Assembly: GCA_038137215.1 (NCBI GenBank)
Contig: JAYQBG010000011.1
Location: forward strand, 19,941 to 83,940
Reading direction: 5' to 3'
Origin: JABJAG01 sp038137215
GTDB taxonomy: Bacteria > Pseudomonadota > Alphaproteobacteria > UBA6615
Length of the DNA stretch: 64,000 nt
This document shows, piece by piece, positions 32,279 to 41,911 of the stretch. Each line of letters begins with the position of its first letter. Within the stretch, counting starts at the first letter, position 1. The translations under genes were made by a program, and so were the position numbers. The notes beneath the pieces are model-generated. The model saw only the letters and a program-made list of their open reading frames with translations. It made no database searches and was not told the origin of the DNA.

Positions 32279-34201
32279 CTAGTCGTTCGGCGCGGACCCG
32301 AAAACGTCTTCGACCGTTTTCACCTGATGACGGACATTGCCGTCGCGCTGTGAAAGTTTCAGGCGGTCGAAATATTCCAGAACCTCGACCGCGAGATTAC
32401 GCCCGATCCCGGCAGCCTTGCGGAAATCCGAAACCCCCACCGTGCCTTCTTGTTCGATCATTTCGGCAAAGGTGTCCGCGTGGGCGCGGAGTGCAGCGGG
32501 GGTGAAGAAGCGGTTGCCCGCGATCTGAACGGCCATGCCCATGCGCACCGCCTGACGCAGGGTCTTCATGGCCGCGCCGACTGTCAGGCCGGTATTCGCC
32601 GCCAGGTCATGAATGACCGGCGGGGCCTCGGGTGTTTCTTCGAGCAGCGGCTGCAGCAGCGCCCAGTGCCGGGCATCGTCCCCGGTCAGCCCGGGCTGGT
32701 GTGCGGGCCGGTGGAGCAGCATGCCATCGCTGGCGATCGTGCCGTCGCCGACGAGAGCGGCCACAAGCGCGTCGAACAGCGGCTCGGGAATGTACCGCCC
32801 GAGGCTGCGGCGAAGCTGGCTGGCAGCCGGCCCGAGCCGGTCGGGATTGGTCTCATGGAACTTGTCGAGCGCGCTCAGAAACTCGCCCCGACGCGCCGAA
32901 CAGGCAGCCTCGGACAGGACAAGGCGATCCGCGCCGTCTCCGGCGATCACCGCGCCTGATGCGTCGAAGGTACTTTGTGCTTCACCGTCGGACAGGTTGC
33001 GTGTGGCGAGAAATTCACCCACCGGCAGCCCGGTTTCCAACAGGCTCAGCGCGGCGGCGAGCGCCGCTGCATGGTCGGGTGTGTCGAATGCCTCCAGCAT
33101 GGCCAGGCGGTCGGCCCGTGCGCGACCTCGCCGGGGCGGAAACAGGTCGATCACATGGCCACCACCGAGTGTGAACTGCGCCGACTGATCCCGGATCACG
33201 AAGCGGTCCCGGGCGCACGCACCCAGTGCTTCGTCGAGGACCAGTTGTGCCAGCACGCTCTTTCCCGGCTCGATCGCGTCTGCCCCGAGGACCGCAACCC
33301 GTCCGGTCACGTTCTTGGCCCCCACATGCACATGCACCGGGGTCCAATGCCGGAGCGGACGGCGCGCATCGGCCACTACCCGCAGGCGGACATCGAGCTT
33401 CTTGTAGAGACCGAGCACCGGGTCCGCGACAAGCCAGTCGCCGCGTGCGATGTCGTCCTTGTCGATCCCGGCCAGATTGATGGCCAGCCGGTCACCGGCC
33501 TGCCCGGTTTCGCTTTCGGCATTGTTGGCGTGGATGCCGCGGACGCGGGCCTGGGTGTCAAACCCGGCGATCCAGAGGCGGTCTTCCCGCGTGACGGTGC
33601 CGGAGAAGGCCGTACCGGTAACCACCAGGCCGGCACCGGCGACGGTGAAGACCCGGTCGATCCCCAGCCGGAAATGACCGCCGCCGCTCTTGCTGTGGAC
33701 CTCTTCTGACAGCTCGGTGATCCGGTCTACCAGCGCATCGACACCTGTGTTGGTGACGGCAGAGACCGGGAAGACGGGCGCGCCGGAAAGGGAACTCTCG
33801 GCGAGCATGAGGTCGATCTCGTCGCGCACCTCCGCGACCCGTTCCTGGGGCACCCGATCAATCTTGGTCAGCGCCACAAGTCCGCGGGACACACCGAGCA
33901 GATCGAGTATCGCCAGATGCTCGCGGGTCTGGGGCATCGGGCCGTCATCGGCGGCGACCACCAGAAGCGCGCAGTCGATCCCGGTCACTCCGGCAAGCAT
34001 GTTGTGCACCAGCCGTTCATGGCCGGGCACATCGATGAAGCCGAGCCGCGCGCCGTTGGGCAGGTTGGTGTAGGCAAACCCCAGATCGAGGGTCATGCCT
34101 CGCTTCTTCTCTTCCGGCAGGCGGTCGGCGTCCGTGCCGGTCAGGGCCTTCACCAGCAGGGTCTTGCCGTGATCGATATGTCCAGCGGTCGCGATGATCA
34201 T
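32279..34201 (-). CDS. selB: Selenocysteine-specific elongation factor SelB
   Basis: A 640-residue protein. The N-terminal GTPase domain carries G1 GHIDHGKT, G2 region RGMTLDLGF, G3 DVPGHE and G4 TKID. EF-Tu-like domains 2 and 3 follow, then C-terminal winged-helix domains (about 420-640) that bind the SECIS RNA. This is the standard SelB layout and length. It carries Sec-tRNA to UGA codons marked by SECIS hairpins. The ATG overlaps the selA stop by 4 bp (ATGA), so the two are translationally coupled. Confidence 0.97.
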   Translation of the reverse strand: MIIATAGHIDHGKTLLVKALTGTDADRLPEEKKRGMTLDLGFAYTNLPNGARLGFIDVPGHERLVHNMLAGVTGIDCALLVVAADDGPMPQTREHLAILDLLGVSRGLVALTKIDRVPQERVAEVRDEIDLMLAESSLSGAPVFPVSAVTNTGVDALVDRITELSEEVHSKSGGGHFRLGIDRVFTVAGAGLVVTGTAFSGTVTREDRLWIAGFDTQARVRGIHANNAESETGQAGDRLAINLAGIDKDDIARGDWLVADPVLGLYKKLDVRLRVVADARRPLRHWTPVHVHVGAKNVTGRVAVLGADAIEPGKSVLAQLVLDEALGACARDRFVIRDQSAQFTLGGGHVIDLFPPRRGRARADRLAMLEAFDTPDHAAALAAALSLLETGLPVGEFLATRNLSDGEAQSTFDASGAVIAGDGADRLVLSEAACSARRGEFLSALDKFHETNPDRLGPAASQLRRSLGRYIPEPLFDALVAALVGDGTIASDGMLLHRPAHQPGLTGDDARHWALLQPLLEETPEAPPVIHDLAANTGLTVGAAMKTLRQAVRMGMAVQIAGNRFFTPAALRAHADTFAEMIEQEGTVGVSDFRKAAGIGRNLAVEVLEYFDRLKLSQRDGNVRHQVKTVEDVFGSAPND

Positions 34202-35604
34202 CGGGTAGCCAGTCCGGCCAGCTGGACCCGGAAGCCCTCCATATCGTCGAGGCAGCGCAGATCAAGCCAGAGCGCGTCGTCCTGGACCCGGCCGATGACG
34301 GGGACCGGCAGGCTACGGAGTTGCGCGGCCAGCCGCTTGAGCGCGGCACCCCGGCCGCGCGCCTTGAGCGGTGTGATCGTGATGGCGGCGCTGTCCAGGG
34401 TTTCCACCGGAAGCGCACCCGAGCCGATCTGACCGGCACAATCGGCGATCGCCACCTCGTAGTCGTCCCCCAGCGCGTTCGAGACATCGCCGAGGAGCGC
34501 TTCGGCATCGGCACGGATATCCGCGGCCTTGCGTGCGAGACGACCCAGTGTGGGCAGGCGATCGGCTAGCCGGTCCGGGTCGCGATACAGCCGCAGCGTG
34601 GCGGCCAGTGCCGCAAGCGTGGCCTTGTCGCAGCGCAGGGTCCGTTTGAGCGGATTTTTCTTGAGCTTCGCGATCAGGTCTTTCCGCCCGACAATCAAAC
34701 CGGCCTGGGGGCCGCCCAGCAGCTTGTCCCCGGAAAAAGTGATGATGTCGGCCCCTGCCGCGATGGTTTCGCGCGGTGTGGGTTCGTGGGGCAGGCCCCA
34801 GCGCTTGAGATCGACCAGCGCACCGGCGCCCAGGTCCACGGCAAAGGGCACGCCGCCCGCCCTGGCGATTTCGGCGAGTTCCGGTTCTTCGACGCTCGCG
34901 GTGAAGCCCTGCACCATGTAGTTCGACGTGTGCACTTTCATGATGAGACCGGTGCGGTCCCCGAGGGCTTCTTCGAAGTCCCTGGCGTGGGTCCGGTTGG
35001 TGGTGCCCACCTCGACGAGTTTGGCCCCGGCACGTGACATGATGTCGGGGATGCGGAACGCGCCGCCGATCTCCACCAGTTCGCCGCGGGAGACCGGGAC
35101 TTCCTTGCGGAGCGCCAGCGCGTTGAGCAGCAGCAGGACGGCCCCGGCATTGTTGTTGACCACCGTCGCCGCTTCGGCGCCGGTGAGTTCACAAAGCAGG
35201 TCCTCGACATGGACGTCGCGGTCGCCGCGCTTGCCAGAGGCCAGATCGAATTCGAGATTGCTTGCACCCCGTGCGGCATCGGCCATGGCGGAGATCGCTT
35301 CCTCGGCCAGCGGGGCGCGGCCCAGATTGGTGTGCAGCACCGTGCCGGTCAGGTTGAAAACCGGTTTCAGGGACGGGGAGGCGGCGCGGGCGAGCCGGGC
35401 GGCCGCGCTCTGTCCGATGGCCGCTTCGCTGATGACCAAGTCTTCACCCTTTGCCATTGCGGCCCGGGTCTCGCTGAGCACGGACCGCAGGGCCGACGCG
35501 GTCGGCTCGCGGCCATGAGATTCCACGAGGGTTGCAATCTCGGGCGCCTGCAAAAGGCGGTCGAGAGAGGGAATGGCGGAAAAGTCGGGTTGCGTATCGG
35601 ACAT
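34198..35604 (-). CDS. selA: L-seryl-tRNA(Sec) selenium transferase SelA
   Basis: A 468-residue fold-type I PLP enzyme, close to the usual 460-470. The PLP lysine lies in ITFSGDKLLGGPQAGLIVG, with NLTGTVLHTNLGRAPL near residue 92 and YMVQGFT-type SelA motifs. It converts Ser-tRNA-Sec to Sec-tRNA-Sec with selenophosphate. ATG 35604 (MSDTQPDF) is preferred; an in-frame ATG at 35631 adds nine residues. selA and selB form an operon with a 4-bp overlap, about 5-8 kb from selC and the selD fusion. Confidence 0.97.
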   Translation of the reverse strand: MSDTQPDFSAIPSLDRLLQAPEIATLVESHGREPTASALRSVLSETRAAMAKGEDLVISEAAIGQSAAARLARAASPSLKPVFNLTGTVLHTNLGRAPLAEEAISAMADAARGASNLEFDLASGKRGDRDVHVEDLLCELTGAEAATVVNNNAGAVLLLLNALALRKEVPVSRGELVEIGGAFRIPDIMSRAGAKLVEVGTTNRTHARDFEEALGDRTGLIMKVHTSNYMVQGFTASVEEPELAEIARAGGVPFAVDLGAGALVDLKRWGLPHEPTPRETIAAGADIITFSGDKLLGGPQAGLIVGRKDLIAKLKKNPLKRTLRCDKATLAALAATLRLYRDPDRLADRLPTLGRLARKAADIRADAEALLGDVSNALGDDYEVAIADCAGQIGSGALPVETLDSAAITITPLKARGRGAALKRLAAQLRSLPVPVIGRVQDDALWLDLRCLDDMEGFRVQLAGLATR

Positions 35605-35686
35605 GGGCGGGGATTGTTTAGCGCCGGGCACATTCGATCAAGGCTGATATAGTGATTAGCGTTCATCATATTTGCGACGGATGGTC

Positions 35687-36354
35687 ATGCCCGCGATCTC
35701 AGCCCAGCTCTACGACTACGAATTCGACCCGTCCGGGCTAGTTCTCTTCGCCATCGACATGCAGCGCGATTATCTGGAGGAGGGCGGCTATGGCTCGTCC
35801 CTAGGGATCGATCCCGGACCCAGCCGGGCGATCATTCCCGCCATGGCCGCGCTGATCGCAGCCTTTCGCGCGCTCCGTCTTCCCATTGTGCACACCCGCC
35901 AGTGCCACAAGCCCGACCTATCCGATTGTCCGCCCGCCAAGTTGCGCCGTGGCCGTCAGAAGCTGAAGATCGGTGACGCGGGTCCCATGGGCCGGCTGCT
36001 GATCTGTGGCGAGCCGGGAATTGACATTGTGCCGGAACTCGCCCCCGAAGTCGGGGAGATTGTGATCGACAAGCCAGGCAAGGGGTCCTTCTACAACACC
36101 GGGCTGCAGGACGAACTGGATCGTCTGGGGGCGACCCATTTGATTGTGACCGGTGTGATCACCGAAGTCTGTGTTCAGACAACGATTCGCGAAGCCAATG
36201 ACCGTGGCTATGATTGCCTGCTCGTCGAAGACGCGACCGAGAGCTACTATCCCGACTTCAAGCAGGCGACCACGAGATGGTCCGGTCTTCCGATGCGTTG
36301 ATCGGCTGGACCGGTACATCGGATCAGGTGCTCGACGCGCTGGCGCAGCTCTAG
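35687..36354 (+). pseudogene. Isochorismatase-family hydrolase with C-terminal frameshift
   Basis: About 222 residues of a cysteine-hydrolase family protein. The catalytic Asp is in LFAIDMQRDY and the catalytic Cys in VTGVITEVCVQTTI, with a lysine in the KPGKGSFYNTG region. At about 36270 the frame shifts: the called frame ends at TGA 36299-36301 after TTRWSGLPMR. The neighbouring frame reads EMVRSSDALIGWTG and ends DALAQL at TAG 36352, which is family-like. One missing base after ACCAC explains it. The catalytic core is intact, so the protein might still work, or it may be a sequence error. Such enzymes act on N-carbamoyl amides, nicotinamide or ureidoacrylate. Confidence 0.78.
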
Positions 36355-36363
36355 GCGGTTTTC

Positions 36364-37248
36364 ATGAAAGATTGGGGCGGGATTGCCGCGGGATGCGGCA
36401 CGGTTTTGTGTTTTGTTGCCATGTTGGTCGCGGGCCGGTTGGGTGCGACCACGGACGCGCTGACGATCTATGATCTTGCAGGCCTGCGGATGGGGGTTGC
36501 TGCATTTCTTGCCGCACCGTTCCTGTTGCGCGCCTATCCCTGGGGCGTGGGTATGCGGCCGCACATTGTCGTGGCGTTTTTTGGCGGCGCGCCGTTCGTC
36601 CTGTTGATCTTTGGCGGGATGATCTTTGCACCGGTCGGCCATGCCGCGGTGATGATGAACGGGGCCCTGCCGGTATTTGCCGCACTGGTAACCTGGGTCT
36701 GGATCGGCGACCGGCCCGGACGCTGGCAATGGGCGGGCATCGCCGCGATTGTGGTGGGTGTTGCCGCCGTTGGCTGGGACGCAGTGACCGGCGGAGTTCC
36801 GGGGCAATGGCGCGGCCATCTGATGTTTCTCGGTGCATCCGTATTTGCGGCGCTCTGGTACACCGGCATGCGGGCCTGGCGGTTGTCGGTCATCCAGTCC
36901 ATAGCCGCGCTTCTGGTCACCAATGCGCTGATCTATGTGCCGATCTGGCTGCTGTTTCTGCCCACTGGTCTGTGGGCGGCACCGCTGCTCGACATTGCCC
37001 TGCAGGTTGTTGTGCACGGGGTGTTCGGCGCGTTCCTCTGTATCCTCGGTCACGCCTATTCGGTGAAGACCATTGGTCCGACGCGTCAGGCGGCGATCAT
37101 GTCCGGGGCCCCGGCCCTGGCTCTTTTTGTGGCCATTCCGACCCTTGGCGAGATTCCGAGCGCATTGAATATTGGCGGGGCGGTTTTGGTGACCGCAGGA
37201 ATTCTGGCGACGGTCTTCCTGCATCGCCGGGCAACAAAGGAATCATGA
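36364..37248 (+). CDS. DMT-superfamily (EamA) transporter
   Basis: A 294-residue protein with about ten membrane helices arranged as two EamA repeats. It starts at ATG 36364, 9 bp after the isochorismatase-family gene. Family traits include the first-helix glycine pattern and GxxPALALFVAxPxLGExPS near the C-terminus. It probably exports or imports a metabolite such as an amino acid; the direction and substrate are unknown. Confidence 0.88.
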   Translation: MKDWGGIAAGCGTVLCFVAMLVAGRLGATTDALTIYDLAGLRMGVAAFLAAPFLLRAYPWGVGMRPHIVVAFFGGAPFVLLIFGGMIFAPVGHAAVMMNGALPVFAALVTWVWIGDRPGRWQWAGIAAIVVGVAAVGWDAVTGGVPGQWRGHLMFLGASVFAALWYTGMRAWRLSVIQSIAALLVTNALIYVPIWLLFLPTGLWAAPLLDIALQVVVHGVFGAFLCILGHAYSVKTIGPTRQAAIMSGAPALALFVAIPTLGEIPSALNIGGAVLVTAGILATVFLHRRATKES

Positions 37249-37285
37249 GATTGCACCCGGCGCTGCGCGTGCTAGAAAACGTGCC

Positions 37286-38305
37286 ATGTTAAAACTTTCC
37301 GTTCTCGATCAGTCTCCCGTGCGTGCCGGCGGCAATCCGCGTCAGGCGCTTGAAGAGACGATCACCCTGGCGCAGGCCACCGAGAAACTCGGTTACAGCC
37401 GTTACTGGCTGGCCGAACACCATGGGACGGAAGGTTTTGCTGGGTCTTCGCCCGAAATTCTGGTGACCCGCGTGGCTGCAGCGACCAACACGATCCGGGT
37501 TGGCTCGGGTGGGGTGATGCTCAGCCATTATTCACCGCTGAAGGTGGCCGAGAATTTCAAGCTGCTGGAGAATCTTTACCCCGGCCGGATCGATCTGGGC
37601 ATCGGCCGGGCGCCGGGCAGTGACGGGCTGACAGCTGCGGCGCTGGCCTATGGCAGCGAAATCGGGATTGAGTATTTTCCCACCAAGATCGCCGACATGA
37701 TGGCGTTTCTGTCCGATGAGGCCCCGGCCAGCGAGCCGTTCAAGACTGTGCGGGCCACACCGTCAGTGCCACAGATTCCCGAGGTCTGGCTTCTCGGCTC
37801 GAGTGATCAGAGCGCGGCCTATGCCGCCCATTTCGGGCTGGCCTATACCTTTGCGCATTTCATCACGCCCCAGGCCAGCAAGCCGATCCTCGATTACTAT
37901 CGTGCCAACTTCAAACCCTCTGACACGCGGGCGGCGCCTAAGGCGAGTGCGGGCGTATTTGTGATTTGCGCCGACACCCAGGAAGAGGCCGATTATCTGG
38001 CCGCGAGCCGGGATTATTGGCGTATGAAGCTGCAATACGGTCAGCATTTGCCCTATCCGCCGCCCGACGAGGCCTTGGCTTATCCCTACAGCGCCCAGGA
38101 ACAACGGGTTGTGGAGTCCAACACGGCCAACCGGTTTACCGGTGACCCGGAGTCCCTGAAGGCGCAACTCACGGCATTTGCCGAAGAAAACGGACTGGAT
38201 GAACTTGTCATTCTGACCATTACATACGACTTTGAGAAACGCATGCGGTCCTACGAATTGTTGGCCGATGCATTCGATCTGAGCCGCCAGCAAGAAGCGG
38301 CCTGA
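37286..38305 (+). CDS. LLM-class flavin-dependent oxidoreductase
   Basis: A 339-residue luciferase-like monooxygenase. It begins LKLSVLDQSPVRAGG and carries YWLAEHHGTEGFAGSSPEILV, the conserved HH segment of the MsnO8-type subfamily. RIDLGIGRAPGSDG and an LGSSDQSAAYAAHFGL stretch follow. Such proteins use FMNH2 and oxygen, or F420-like flavins, on small organic substrates. It lies downstream of the DMT transporter gene on the same strand with 37 bp between. Confidence 0.9.
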   Translation: MLKLSVLDQSPVRAGGNPRQALEETITLAQATEKLGYSRYWLAEHHGTEGFAGSSPEILVTRVAAATNTIRVGSGGVMLSHYSPLKVAENFKLLENLYPGRIDLGIGRAPGSDGLTAAALAYGSEIGIEYFPTKIADMMAFLSDEAPASEPFKTVRATPSVPQIPEVWLLGSSDQSAAYAAHFGLAYTFAHFITPQASKPILDYYRANFKPSDTRAAPKASAGVFVICADTQEEADYLAASRDYWRMKLQYGQHLPYPPPDEALAYPYSAQEQRVVESNTANRFTGDPESLKAQLTAFAEENGLDELVILTITYDFEKRMRSYELLADAFDLSRQQEAA

Positions 38306-38363
38306 GACAACAACATCATCGACTGGGGCAGAAGCGCATCACCGCAATTCAGGAGAGCGGAAG

Positions 38364-39028
38364 ATGAGTGATGCGACCTTGCGGGCCGCTTTGGCGTCGG
38401 AGTGCGGCGTGACCGTCGGTTATTCGGGTGCTGATCTGACGGACGGCGCGGCGGCCACGGGCCTGATCGCGGAAGCCGAAGCTGCCATCGGCCGTGTGGA
38501 TATTCTGGTCAACAATGCCGGCATCCAGCATGTCGCCCCGATTGACGAGTTTCCGCCGGAGCGTTGGGAAAAATCATCTCCCTTAATCTGGTGTCGTCCT
38601 TCTACACGACGGCAGCAGCGCTCAAGGGCATGAAGGCCCGGAACTTCGGGCGGATCGTCAATATCGCCTCGGCCCATGGTCTGGTCGCCTCTCCCTATAA
38701 GTCGGCCTATGTGGCGGCCAAGCACGGACTGGTCGGCATGACCAAGACCGTGGCGCTGGAAGTGGCGGAAACCGCGACCACCTGCAACGCCATCTGTCCC
38801 GGTTTTGTGCAGACGCCACTGGTGGATGGTCAGATTGACGATCAAGCCAAGTCCCACGGCATGTCACGCGAGGAGGTGATTCGGGATATCGTGCTGGCAT
38901 CCCAGCCGAGCAAACGTTTTGTCGAAACCGAACACATCGCCGGAACGGTTCTGTTTCTGTGTGGGCCGTCCGGCGGTTCGTTCACGGGCGCCTCTCTGTC
39001 CATAGATGGGGGCTGGACAGCCCGATGA
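38364..39028 (+). pseudogene. 3-hydroxybutyrate dehydrogenase-like SDR, N-terminally truncated and frameshifted
   Basis: The protein parts match 3-hydroxybutyrate dehydrogenase (BdhA-type SDR). VDILVNNAGIQHVAPIDEFP is followed, in another frame, by IISLNLVSSFYTTAAALKGM, the SxxxYxxxK catalytic region ASAHGLVASPYKSAYVAAKHG and a GASLSIDGGWTAR end. The first 45-50 residues with the NAD-binding TGxxxGIG motif are missing before MSDATLRAAL. A 1-base deletion in the A-run of GGGAAAAATC (about 38571) breaks the frame. The missing N-terminus cannot be explained by a single sequencing error, so this is a real pseudogene or a misassembly. Confidence 0.8.
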
Positions 39029-40068
39029 GTGCGGCAAGGCGCGGCGCGGACAAGGGCCCTATCAAGCGAATCAATCTGGCCCTGCAGGGCGGCGGCGCGC
39101 ATGGCGCCTATTCCTGGGGTGTGCTCGACCGGCTGCTGGAGCATCCGCAGATTGAGGTTGATGCGATCAGCGGCACCAGCGCCGGTGCCATGAACGCCGC
39201 GGTTCTGGCGGCGGGAATTGCCGAAGGCGGCAATGCCGGTGCGCGCGAAAGGCTCACGGATTTCTGGCGGCACGTGTCCCTGATCGACAAGTTCAGCCCC
39301 GTGCGGCGAACCTTCTGGGAGTGGCTCAACGGGGGTTATACGCTCGAGCGCTCGCCCGGTCTGGCCTTCATGGAGACCCTGACGCGCACCTTTTCGCCCT
39401 ATCAGGTCAACCCGCTCAACTTCAATCCGTTGCGAGGAATTCTGGAGAACCTGATCGACTTTGACACTCTGCGGCATGCGCAAGCTACGAAGCTTTTCAT
39501 TTCGGCCACCAATGTCGTCACGGGACGTGCGCGCATCTTCGAGAACGCGGAGATGACCCCGGACGTGCTCCTGGCATCGGCCTGTCTTCCCCAGATGTTT
39601 CAGGCCGTTGAAATCGATGGTGAGCACTACTGGGATGGCGGGTTCATGGGGAACCCGGCGATCTATCCGCTGATCTATGGTGTGGAAACGCAGGACGTGG
39701 TGCTGGTGCAGATCAATCCGCTCGAACGGCATGGTGTCCCGAAATCGGCACGCGATATTCAGAACCGGATCAACGAGATCAGTTTCAACGCCAGTCTGAT
39801 GCATGAGATGCGTGCGATTCAGTTCGTGACGCGTCTGATCGACGAGGGTGAGCTCGATTCCAGAAACTAGAAGCGCATGCTCATCGACATGATCGAGGCC
39901 GAGGATGCGCTGGAAGCATTCGGCGCTTCCTCGAAACTCAATGCCGATTGGGATTTTCTGACCACGCTGAAAGATGTCGGTCGCGATGCCGCTAACAACT
40001 GGCTGGACGAGAATTTTGACAAGGTCGGCGTTGAATCGACGGTCAATCTGCGTGAGCAGTTTTTCTAG
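39025..40068 (+). pseudogene. Patatin-like phospholipase (RssA-type) with one in-frame TAG
   Basis: From ATG 39025, overlapping the preceding stop by ATGA, the frame codes for a patatin. It has the oxyanion loop LQGGGAHGAYSWG, nucleophile elbow ISGTSAGAMNA and catalytic Asp in YWDGGFMGNP. A TAG at 39868-39870 (codon 282) interrupts it after LDSRN, and the frame continues KRMLIDMIEAEDALE...VNLREQFF to TAG 40066-40068, 347 codons in all. The family has Tyr at that place, so TAC or TAT to TAG is likely. The catalytic domain is complete before the stop, so a 281-residue product may still be active. Confidence 0.83.
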
Positions 40069-40080
40069 GCGCGATTACCA

Positions 40081-40605
40081 TTACGCCCAGAGTTCGGGCT
40101 TCCGCCAGGGTGAGGTCACCGAAAGTACTCCTGCCGGACCGGCTTCTCCATCCTGCAATCCAAGTGATTGCCATGCGCCCTGCCAGTCTTCCGGCAACGG
40201 GTAGGGCGGCTGAACATCGCTTTCGGGCTGGAACCCGAAGCGCCCGTAATATGCCGGGTCGCCGAGCACATATATGCGAACGGCACCCTCGTCCCGTCGC
40301 CGACGCATGCCTTCATGGATCAACGCGGTGCCGATTCCCTGACGCTGGCATTCGGGTGCAACCGCAAGCGGTGCGAGCAGGCTCAGGGCGCTGGGAAACC
40401 CCCCGACCGTGCATCTGGTGAAGGCGATGTGGCCGATGACGTTTTCCTGCCGGGTCGCGACAAGCGACAAGACGTTGGGTTCGTCCTTCAGCAGTTCATC
40501 GACGACCGGCAGCAGGTCTTCATCCGGGAATGCTGCCGGATACAGGCGCTGGAGTGCGGCCCGATCTCCGGGGCGAGAGACCCGGATTTCAATATCATCC
40601 TGCAT
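40081..40605 (-). CDS. GNAT-family N-acetyltransferase
   Basis: A 174-residue GNAT protein resembling the YhbS group. The acetyl-CoA-binding motif is LAVAPECQRQGIGTALI (about 82-98), and the GDPAYYGRFGFQPESD stretch is typical of that subfamily. The acceptor is unknown. It lies 5 bp downstream of a cupin gene on the same strand, so the two are likely cotranscribed. Confidence 0.9.
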   Translation of the reverse strand: MQDDIEIRVSRPGDRAALQRLYPAAFPDEDLLPVVDELLKDEPNVLSLVATRQENVIGHIAFTRCTVGGFPSALSLLAPLAVAPECQRQGIGTALIHEGMRRRRDEGAVRIYVLGDPAYYGRFGFQPESDVQPPYPLPEDWQGAWQSLGLQDGEAGPAGVLSVTSPWRKPELWA

Positions 40606-40610
40606 CGCGC

Positions 40611-41138
40611 CTAGATATCGCGACTGGCTTCCTGATCGGCATCGATGATGGATTGCGGCACCACGATTCCCGCATTGGGATCGGGGTGGTCGCCATAGAT
40701 CACCATCACCATGCCGACCTCGGTGCCGGTGTTCTCCACTGAGCGCATCAGATGCGGCGGGACAGAGAAGGTGTCGTGGGGATTCAGCACGACGTGGTTT
40801 TCGCCCGCATTGCCCAAGTGGATCGTGTACTGGCCGCGCATGCAGATGAAGGTTTCGGTGTAGTCATGGGCGTGCAGCACCGGATGATGGCCGGGCTCCG
40901 ACTGGACGTAACAAAGGTGGAAGCTGTGGAGCTTATCGACCTTGGCCGGACCGGCCATGTTGTCGGGCGAAATGACCCAGCGGATCCCCAGGCGCAGATC
41001 CGGATTGTTGGCGTCGCGGAAGGCGTCCGGGTCCGGTTCCAGATCGTCGATGCGTGCAATCCAGTCCTCAACCTCTTCGGGCGGTAGCTCGATGCCTTCC
41101 CCGGGCCGGCGTTTATAGGGCGTGCGTTGTGCAGCCAT
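40611..41138 (-). CDS. Cupin-domain protein (second of a pair)
   Basis: A 175-residue single cupin. Motif 1 is HHPVLHAHDYTETFICMRG (about 92-110, with His and Glu ligands) and motif 2 is HDTFSVPPHLMRSVENTG. The ATG at 41138 overlaps the TGA of the upstream cupin gene (TGATG). The two products may form a heteromer or act in consecutive steps. The substrate is unknown. Confidence 0.82.
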   Translation of the reverse strand: MAAQRTPYKRRPGEGIELPPEEVEDWIARIDDLEPDPDAFRDANNPDLRLGIRWVISPDNMAGPAKVDKLHSFHLCYVQSEPGHHPVLHAHDYTETFICMRGQYTIHLGNAGENHVVLNPHDTFSVPPHLMRSVENTGTEVGMVMVIYGDHPDPNAGIVVPQSIIDADQEASRDI

Positions 41139-41707
41139 CACTCGGCCCCGACATTGAACTTCATGGATGTATGCGCCTCGATCGCGTCCCGCACTTCGGG
41201 CCCGTATTTGGCCGCGACGTCTGCACCGACCGATTTGGCATAGCCGACATCGTTCTGATTGGTGCCCAGAATAATGACGAAGAGCAGCGCGGTTTCGTCC
41301 GATACGTTCCGGAATGCGCGGGTTACGCCCAAGGGCACATTGACCATGTCGTGTTGTTCAAGAACGTCACGATATTCGCCGTTGTCGCCCCAGCGAATCT
41401 CGAACTTGCCCTTGAGGCAGAAGAAAATCTCATGTGTCTCCATATGGGCATGCAGCATCGGTCCGTCGCCGGGCGGACATTCGGCGATGCTCAGCGAGAG
41501 TCCCGGCGGTCCTTTGGCGGCTGTGAATTGATGCGATCCTGCCGCATCGGCGGGGGCCAGCAGCGTGTAGAGCGTCTTTGCCGTCAGCATCTCATAGGCC
41601 TCGGTCGGGATGCCGAGGGATTCGTAGTTACCCTTCTTGGGCTGCAACGCGTTGAACCGCACGATGTGCTCCTGCATGCCGTCCGGCCCGATATCGATGG
41701 TTTTCAT
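41138..41707 (-). CDS. Cupin-domain protein (first of a pair)
   Basis: A 189-residue cupin with motif 1 as GDGPMLHAHMETHEIFFCLKG and motif 2 as HDMVNVPLGVTRAFRNVSD. AGGAGG lies nine bases before ATG 41707, supporting this start over GTG or ATG further upstream. It heads a translationally coupled operon with the next cupin and probably the GNAT gene. It may act on the same type of small acids as the other cupins of the window. Confidence 0.82.
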   Translation of the reverse strand: MKTIDIGPDGMQEHIVRFNALQPKKGNYESLGIPTEAYEMLTAKTLYTLLAPADAAGSHQFTAAKGPPGLSLSIAECPPGDGPMLHAHMETHEIFFCLKGKFEIRWGDNGEYRDVLEQHDMVNVPLGVTRAFRNVSDETALLFVIILGTNQNDVGYAKSVGADVAAKYGPEVRDAIEAHTSMKFNVGAE

Positions 41708-41911
41708 GGCGGATCCTCCTGAGACGAATGAAATCACGCCCCGTGCTGCACTCTCAAGCAGGCGGTGTCTGAACGTCTTGCCTGCTGAAACGACCGGTTT
41801 CTCGATATAGCAGTTGCTTAACCTTTTACCCGCAGACTGTTCCCTAACGCGCTGTCACAGGCCTGACAAGCAGAACTCTGACGTCGACTCCAGGAAGGAA
41901 CGAGGCGCAGC